Below, in pieces: positions 58,763-64,000 of a DNA stretch of 64,000 bases. The stretch covers positions 28,329,701 through 28,393,700 of the forward strand of contig OX637391.1 in NCBI GenBank assembly GCA_951799425.1, given 5' to 3'. The notes below the pieces were generated by a model. The model was not told the DNA's origin. It was given only the letters and a program-made list of their open reading frames with translations, and searched no databases. Position 1 is the first letter of the stretch. Each line of letters starts with the position of its first letter. A program made the position numbers and the translations under genes. This DNA comes from Ilex aquifolium (taxonomy: Eukaryota > Streptophyta > Magnoliopsida > Aquifoliales > Aquifoliaceae).

Positions 58763-59833
58763 TTACAGTAGCCTCAAGATTTCTGCTTGGTTCTGCTCAT
58801 AATCATCCATACGCTGATTGAGTTGATTAATAGTGGTTTCCAATCCTAGCAAAATTTGTCTGTCAGTTCTGTCATCCACTGGTATGTATGGTTGATCCTC
58901 TTGTGGCTGCTGCTGTTCTTGCGGAATGAATTCTTCAGGTACTTGGAATGGTTCATCTTGTGGTGGAGGTGGTGCTTCAGGTTGCTCTTCAGGCTGTCCT
59001 CCATGACTCTTTTTCAATGAAGTTTTATCCAATGCTCCAAAATGGTCCACTGTTTTCCATATAGGATCAATAATCACACCCTTGTTCCTGCATAGCTGAG
59101 AAACTAACATAGCATATGGAAGTGAAGGTTTCTTTCCATCCACATCAAGCAACATTTGGTCCATGATTAAGTTTGGAAGATCAATTGTGTGTCCCATCCC
59201 AAAAACATATACAAAGTAAGTTTGCTCAGTATAAATCTGATTTTACTGAGCTCGGGGTAATAAACTGTTCATTGTTATCAAATTTAGAATTCGATATTTG
59301 TCTGTCAGATCCCCTTGCTTTATGTATTTATTTGGTCTACCCCAAACAAACTCTGGATTACCCATTAATTCTCTCCCTACATCATTCAAATCAGGTAATT
59401 CAATGTGAGGATATTGAGGGTTTTCTGGTCTTTACATGGGTTGAAATAATTCGGCTATAGTAGTCGGTGTAACTTGAAAACAATACCCCGAACGAACACA
59501 CGCAATTGTCTTTCTCCAATTATCTCAGCATTACTATAAAACTCACGAACTAAACAATCATAAGTAGGCGCAACAAATCTAACATAATGCAACCATCCTG
59601 TTTCAGCAAGAATTTGTCTTACTCCTATGTTCTCAAAATCCTCATAAATAACTGGTCGTTCAGAAATAATAGTTTTTGTCATAAAATTAGCATCATACTA
59701 GGCATGTTGTTCAAAATTTTCAAATATCACCTCATTGAAGATATTCCCTGGTCCAAGTTGTTGTGGAGGTGCTTGAGGTTGATCTCTTTGTGCATGGCTT
59801 GAAGATCTTCTCGTTCGTCGTCTTGAATCCATG
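58763..59833 (-). pseudogene. Athila-2 extra ORF in env position (fossil)
   Basis: Minus strand from a Met near 59833 (MDSRRRTRRSSSHAQRDQP). A domain follows with CLVREFYSNAEI and VFVRGIVF, matching the Athila-1 ORF at 32125-33243. The C-terminal part is Pro/Gln-rich (QPEEQPEAPPPPQDEPFQ) and ends in a coiled-coil-like stretch (ETTINQLNQRMDDYEQNQAE). Sequence identity with Athila-1 is low outside short blocks, but the layout is the same. Broken in a few places. Confidence 0.72.
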
Positions 59834-60045
59834 TTTTTCTTGATTTCTCTTCAAATGCTCCGTTTCAACTGATTTCAATCGGTAGATACCTTCAAAACGT
59901 GATGGGTAAGTGAATAATTGAAGAAGATTTGAAGAAAAATGGTTGAATACTGTAGATTTGAGAGCTATTGTTTGGAGAATCTCCGCTATTTCAAATTCTG
60001 GCCTGCGAGGGAGATGAAATGATCGGTTTTTTGCATGGAGATGGC

Positions 60046-60094
60046 ATTTATAGGGGCACTGCTGTCCGGACACTAGGCCCACCGTCCGGACGGT
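60046..60094 (-). promoter_or_regulatory. internal promoter-like module of Athila-2, GTCCGGAC class
   Basis: On minus: a 14-bp perfect palindrome ACCGTCCGGACGGT (60081-60094), a second GTCCGGAC (60064-60071), an 11-bp gap, then TATAAAT (60046-60052). The extra ORF starts about 210 bp on. It has the same arrangement as 33459-33490 in Athila-1 but a different palindrome class, which matches this element's own LTR (24220-24229). Confidence 0.75.
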
Positions 60095-60419
60095 GCTGCA
60101 TAGCTGGTTTTTTGGCTTTGTAACTGTAGACTGCTGCTTCTTAGTTCCTGTAATTCTGCTCTTTTTTCTTTAAATTCCTACAGTGTACAAAATTAAAAAC
60201 AATTTTATCTATTCTACAAAACTTTGCTAACCACTCTTTTTCTTTTCAAAAATTGATGGTTTTTATTTTTTATTTGTTATTTATTATTTACTAATTTTCC
60301 TAATTAATTTATAGTTATTTACATTTATTTACAATTATGTACAATTTTTCCAAAAATCATATCTCATTTTATCATACTGATTCATAGTCAGAACTGTCTG
60401 GATTAGTGATACCAGTCAC

Positions 60420-60782
60420 ACGGTTAACTTCACTTCTTACGTATCTTGTTAACATTATGGTAGAATAGGATGGCGCCTCAGGATAATCCTTACTCTATCC
60501 ATACCTAATCCACCGTAGACGATCTAACGCTCGACCTGAAATTGGTTCCGCACACTGATTATATTATCTCAAATGTTCTGTACGACCACATCTTACACAA
60601 CCACCGCAACGATTTTTTTGTCGGTGTTTAGCAAATGTACTTTTTTCACACAGGAGTCTTGGTTGACTTTCAAAAATTTCTAAATTTCTAACTTTTCTTA
60701 CTTTTTGCATGATCAATGCATGTATATCTTTTGGAACATGATGTAGTAGAATTAAACTTAACAAAAATTGTTTTTCGTCCAT
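60420..60782 (-). pseudogene. Athila-2 copy of the small Cys/Arg-rich ORF (fossil)
   Basis: Minus strand MDEKQFLLSLILLHHVPKDI, then STFAKHRQKNRCGGCVRCG with CX2C, and further on QCAEPISGRALDRL, which aligns with the Athila-1 protein (SSFAKRRRAKRLGACKQCG; QCSEPISGRALDRL). Same place: between pol and the extra ORF. Clearly diverged from Athila-1, so the ORF is an old part of this lineage. Broken. Confidence 0.7.
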
Positions 60783-61149
60783 TGTATAATAAAAATGAAA
60801 ATAAAAAAAAAAACTTAACCAAAATAGGTTAGAAATTTATATATATATATTTAAAATAAGTTGACTCTTTATCTGGTTCTTTTATGTCTGTCAGTCACAA
60901 AGACAAACAAATTTAAAACAAAATTAGTGCTCTAAATACAAATAATAAATTCACACCCATACCTCCCCAACTTAAATTAAACATTATCTGCAATGTAAAA
61001 ATAGTGATAATCAACATTGACAAGAAAATTCAGCAATCTGTTGTTGTTTCACCGATTGGAATATCTGGCTGTTACTTAGGAGATTTACTCTGTCAAATAA
61101 ATTACAACTAATTAGTAATATTATGGAGAATTAAGCAACAATTTATTTT

Positions 61150-61817
61150 TCAGAGCACATAAATAGGATCAAAAAGTTGTACAAAAGTTATATCTTGAGT
61201 AAAACCATCATAATATGGTCTAAGCCTTTGACCGTTTACTTTAAAGATAGTTCCAGTTACCGGATTTTCAATTTCAATTGCTCCATAGTCAAAAACTTGT
61301 TTGACAATATAAGGACTTGTCCATCTAGATCTTAGTTTTCCAAGAAATAAACGAAACTTTGCATTATATAACAGAACTTTTTGAGAAGGTTTAAAAGATT
61401 TTCGCACGATATTTTTATCATGAAAAATTTTGTTCTTGACTTCGCAATCTTTGTGTTTTCATAAGCTTCATTTCTTAACTACTCTAATTCATTAATTTGA
61501 AGTTTGTGAGATATTCCAGCTTTGTCCATATCAAAATTCATTATTTTGATTGCCCAATATGCTCGATGTTCTAATTCTACAGGCAAGTGACATGGTTTAC
61601 CATAAACCAACTGATAAGGAGACATTCCTAAAATAGTTTTATATGTAGTACGGTGAGCCCAAAGCGCATCAGTCAATCTTAAGGACCAATCCTTACGATC
61701 TGGATTTAATATTTTTTCTAAAATATATTTTATCTCCCTATTAGCTAATTCAACTTGTCCACTTATCTTTGGATGATACAGAGTGGATATTTTATGTGAA
61801 ATTGAGTATTTTTTCAT
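61150..61817 (-). pseudogene. Athila-2 integrase end (fossil)
   Basis: Minus-strand integrase core end ([58 protein letters not shown]) and GPY-type module (RWTSPYIVKQVFDYGAIEIE). It aligns with Athila-1 35240-35800. The rest of pol is not present; the Tekay-E LTR follows. Confidence 0.88.
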
Positions 61818-61851
61818 AAGATTTTCAAAAAATTTATTGCAAAAATGTAAT

Positions 61852-64000
61852 TGTAAACCCCCACATGTTTAGATTAATATAGTAATATAATTTTCTAGTA
61901 ATTCTAATAAAAGCAATGATGTAAGAATAAACTAAATAGATTGTAATAGTAGGAATAAATACTAGGGAGACAAATGGATTGAGAAGTTTAAGTTTCGAAG
62001 GTGTGTAAACTTGAGAAGAGAGATTATGGAAGTTTCTAAATATTTTTAGGTCAAAATAAGTTGTCCATTGAATCCGGAAGGTCGAAAAACATTATGAAAG
62101 GTAATATGGGGTGTATTGGAAGCTAGGAAGTATTCCGGAGTGAAAACACACTTAGAGAGAATTTGGGTAAAAAGGAGTTGGGACACCTTCTAGTATGTAG
62201 GTAATAACTTTGTATCCTTATATCCAATTGATCTGAAATTTGGACAGTAGATAGTAGACATCTAGGGATACAAAAGTGTATCTCATGAAAATTTTCCAAT
62301 TCGACCTCTAAATGGGTCAAAACTTCCCTGGAAGTCGGAGCAAAAATCTGTCAGTCAAACCATACCGGTACATAGTACCGGTACGCCCGACTACAGTAGC
62401 TAAACCGTACCGGTATGCCCGAAAGAAAACCTGATATTCTGAACAATAAATGTCGGGTTTTGGCTCAAAACTTAGCACTATAAATACCTCAAAACATCTC
62501 TTTAGCCTCATTACTCCACTCCTAACCCTAGAAACACTTAGAGAGAAAGAAAGGAAGAGAGAAACTCAAAATCAAAGGGAAAAAACACAAGATTTAAGGG
62601 TGATTCAAGATTCAAGCCCTAGATTTCAAGAACACCAAGGTAGGGGTTTTCTCTCACTCACTTACATTGAGGCTAGGGTATTTATATATGTATGCTTTGG
62701 CTATCAATGGTATATATATGATATGGAATCATCATCTCTTAGGCTTTTTGGCAAAGATTACATGTTTGAACAAAGTTAGGGTTTAATACCCATGAAATCT
62801 CTTCTCTAGTTTTAAAACCCTCATTTTTGTAGAGTGATGTATTTCCTTCTTAAATGCTTTCTTTATTATGGATTTTCGAAACCTTAGGCTTTGTGTTGAG
62901 TATTGAAATGCTATTGTACATGATCTTTTGTATTTTTCTTCATTGTTATTTGAAATTGTCTCATGATGGATTTGTGGATTTTAAGGAATTTGCTTGAGAA
63001 TTTGGGGGTTTATGGTATTGTTGGTTATGTGAGATATTTGTTGGTATTTTATCTCTTGCGTGGTTGTACAATACGAACATGGATTACTATGGACCGGGTA
63101 TCATGTAGTGGGTAGACGTCTTTGTATGCCACGCGGGTATGAACTTTTCCTACCACATGGAGTGGGTAGACGCCTTTGTACGCCGTGTGGGTATGAACTT
63201 TTCCTATCACTAATGATCACGGATTAGTAACGTGGGTTGTGTCGTACATACAGTGTGGGTTCTAGTGCATTGTACCAGAAATAGTTTCGACAAGAGTTTC
63301 GGGAAGTATGGGATTCCGCGAGAACTTGTTGGAAACGGTTTATGGTAGAATGGATTACCAATGGTATATTGTGTTTATTTATCCATTTCAATTACTGTTG
63401 CTATCTAAACTTGAGATCTGTTTAAATGTTTGTGTTTTACTTCAAATGTTATATATGTTATTTGAGAAATGAGACCGACCGTTTTATATACTTTTCTAAA
63501 CCTTGTTTGGGTTTGAGAGGATTTTTCTACAGAACTTTGTGCTCACCCCCTACAGTTGAACATTTTTCAGATTTGGTGCCCGAGGATGGGCTCGGTGCTA
63601 ATGAGCCAGGCCATGGAGAGGCTTCACTAGAGGGATATTTGGATCCCGAGTGGGACATCTAGAGATGTCGTTTACTTTTATTCTAGACTAGAATATTCTT
63701 TTGAAACACTGTGTAGTCTAGATTTCTTTTGTAATTTCCGCTGCGCTGTAATAGTTAAATTTTCTTTTGGAAATGTAAAGGCCAAAGATGGCATATTCTT
63801 TTGGGATGATATTGTAGATATTACCTATGGTGAATGAAATTTTATTTTGTGAAGTATAAATGGACCCGGTGTGGTCAATGTAGTATAATTGCACAGGTTA
63901 TGTATTTGGGTAGAGCTCCCCGTACAAAGGAAACTTTGCCCGAATTTTGTTAAATTAAGGAATGATTTCTATGAAGTCTTATTTATGGATGGTTTATCTT
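61852..64000 (+). repeat. Tekay-E LTR, cut by the window end
   Basis: Starts with a degenerate TGTAAACCCCCACATGTTT. From about 61910 it follows the LTR 51873-54105 closely, and reaches within about 100 bp of the expected LTR end. I cannot tell whether it is a solo LTR or the 5' LTR of an element continuing to the right. Older or faster-changing than Tekay-D, judging by the start. Confidence 0.82.
62362..62485 (+). promoter_or_regulatory. Tekay-E promoter module, (C)GTACCGGTAC class
   Basis: ATACCGGTAC (62362), GTACCGGTACGCCCGA (62375) and CGTACCGGTATGCCCGA (62406), so both later copies carry the GCCCGA extension seen in the LARD LTRs. TATAAATAC is at 62479, 62 bp after the last palindrome. 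Confidence 0.82.

Larger units (their letters stand above)
23068..61851 (-). mobile_element. Athila-2: old Athila-lineage Ty3/gypsy element, split by later insertions
   Basis: Minus-strand pieces in order from its 3' end: LTR about 23068-24510, purine tract, 3' noncoding part 24511-25425, [Tekay-C], 48838-49081, [Tekay-D], then 58111-61851. The last piece holds the extra ORF, an internal promoter module, the small Cys-rich ORF and the integrase end. The rest of pol, gag and the 5' LTR are not seen; the Tekay-E LTR follows at 61852. Similarity of each piece to the matching part of Athila-1 supports continuity. Broken in many places. It is the oldest layer by nesting; no LTR pair is available for dating. 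Confidence 0.85.

Overview
The window is plant nuclear DNA, almost certainly from a flowering plant with a repeat-rich genome. It is nearly all nested Ty3/gypsy LTR retrotransposons, with no intact host gene, rRNA or tRNA. The evidence for a plant is Tekay/Del-type chromoviruses (tRNA-Met primer sites, integrase chromodomain), Athila-lineage polyproteins with an extra ORF after pol, and fragments of three plant-type nuclear genes with introns. I cannot name the species.

Layout. (1) 1-6268: end of a minus-strand Tekay-type element (A) that runs off the left edge; a solo LTR (1196-3093) sits in its gag. (2) 6269-10017 plus 23028-23067: the only non-LTR sequence. It carries exon/intron fragments of FKBP, trehalose-6-phosphate phosphatase and Mrt4-like genes, all on the minus strand. 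(3) 10018-23022: Tekay-type element B (minus, duplication CTAAC), into which a complete non-coding LTR element (LARD, 16036-20827, duplication CTTAA) has inserted. (4) About 23068-61851: an old Athila-type element (Athila-2, minus). It holds Tekay-C (25426-48837, duplication TTTCC), Tekay-D (49082-58110, duplication AGATC) and a further Tekay LTR (E, 61852 to the window end). Tekay-C is itself split by Athila-1 (26107-42161, duplication ATTTA). Athila-1 is split by two solo LTRs (27741-29961, duplication ACGTT; 38181-40015, duplication ATGAG). Nesting reaches four levels, and every closed insertion has a matching 5-bp target duplication.

Most striking signal. Nearly every LTR carries a small array of perfect 10-14 bp palindromes with a central CG, ending about 50-62 bp upstream of a TATA box. 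At least five sequence classes occur (cores CGTTCGAACG, GTACCGGTAC, CGTACCGGTACG, CTACCGGTAG, CGTCCGGACG). Four of the classes appear both in a Tekay-type LTR and in an Athila- or LARD-type LTR, in some cases with the same spacing. Each Athila element repeats its own LTR class in a second TATA-bearing module inside the element, just before its extra ORF. This looks like a transferable or co-recognised promoter module, perhaps the target of an element-encoded or host regulator.

The two Athila elements also share a small Cys/Arg-rich ORF between pol and the extra ORF. It resembles the nucleic-acid-binding proteins of carlaviruses. All retroelements are treated as fossils. Boundaries were read by eye, and LTR divergences and ages are rough.
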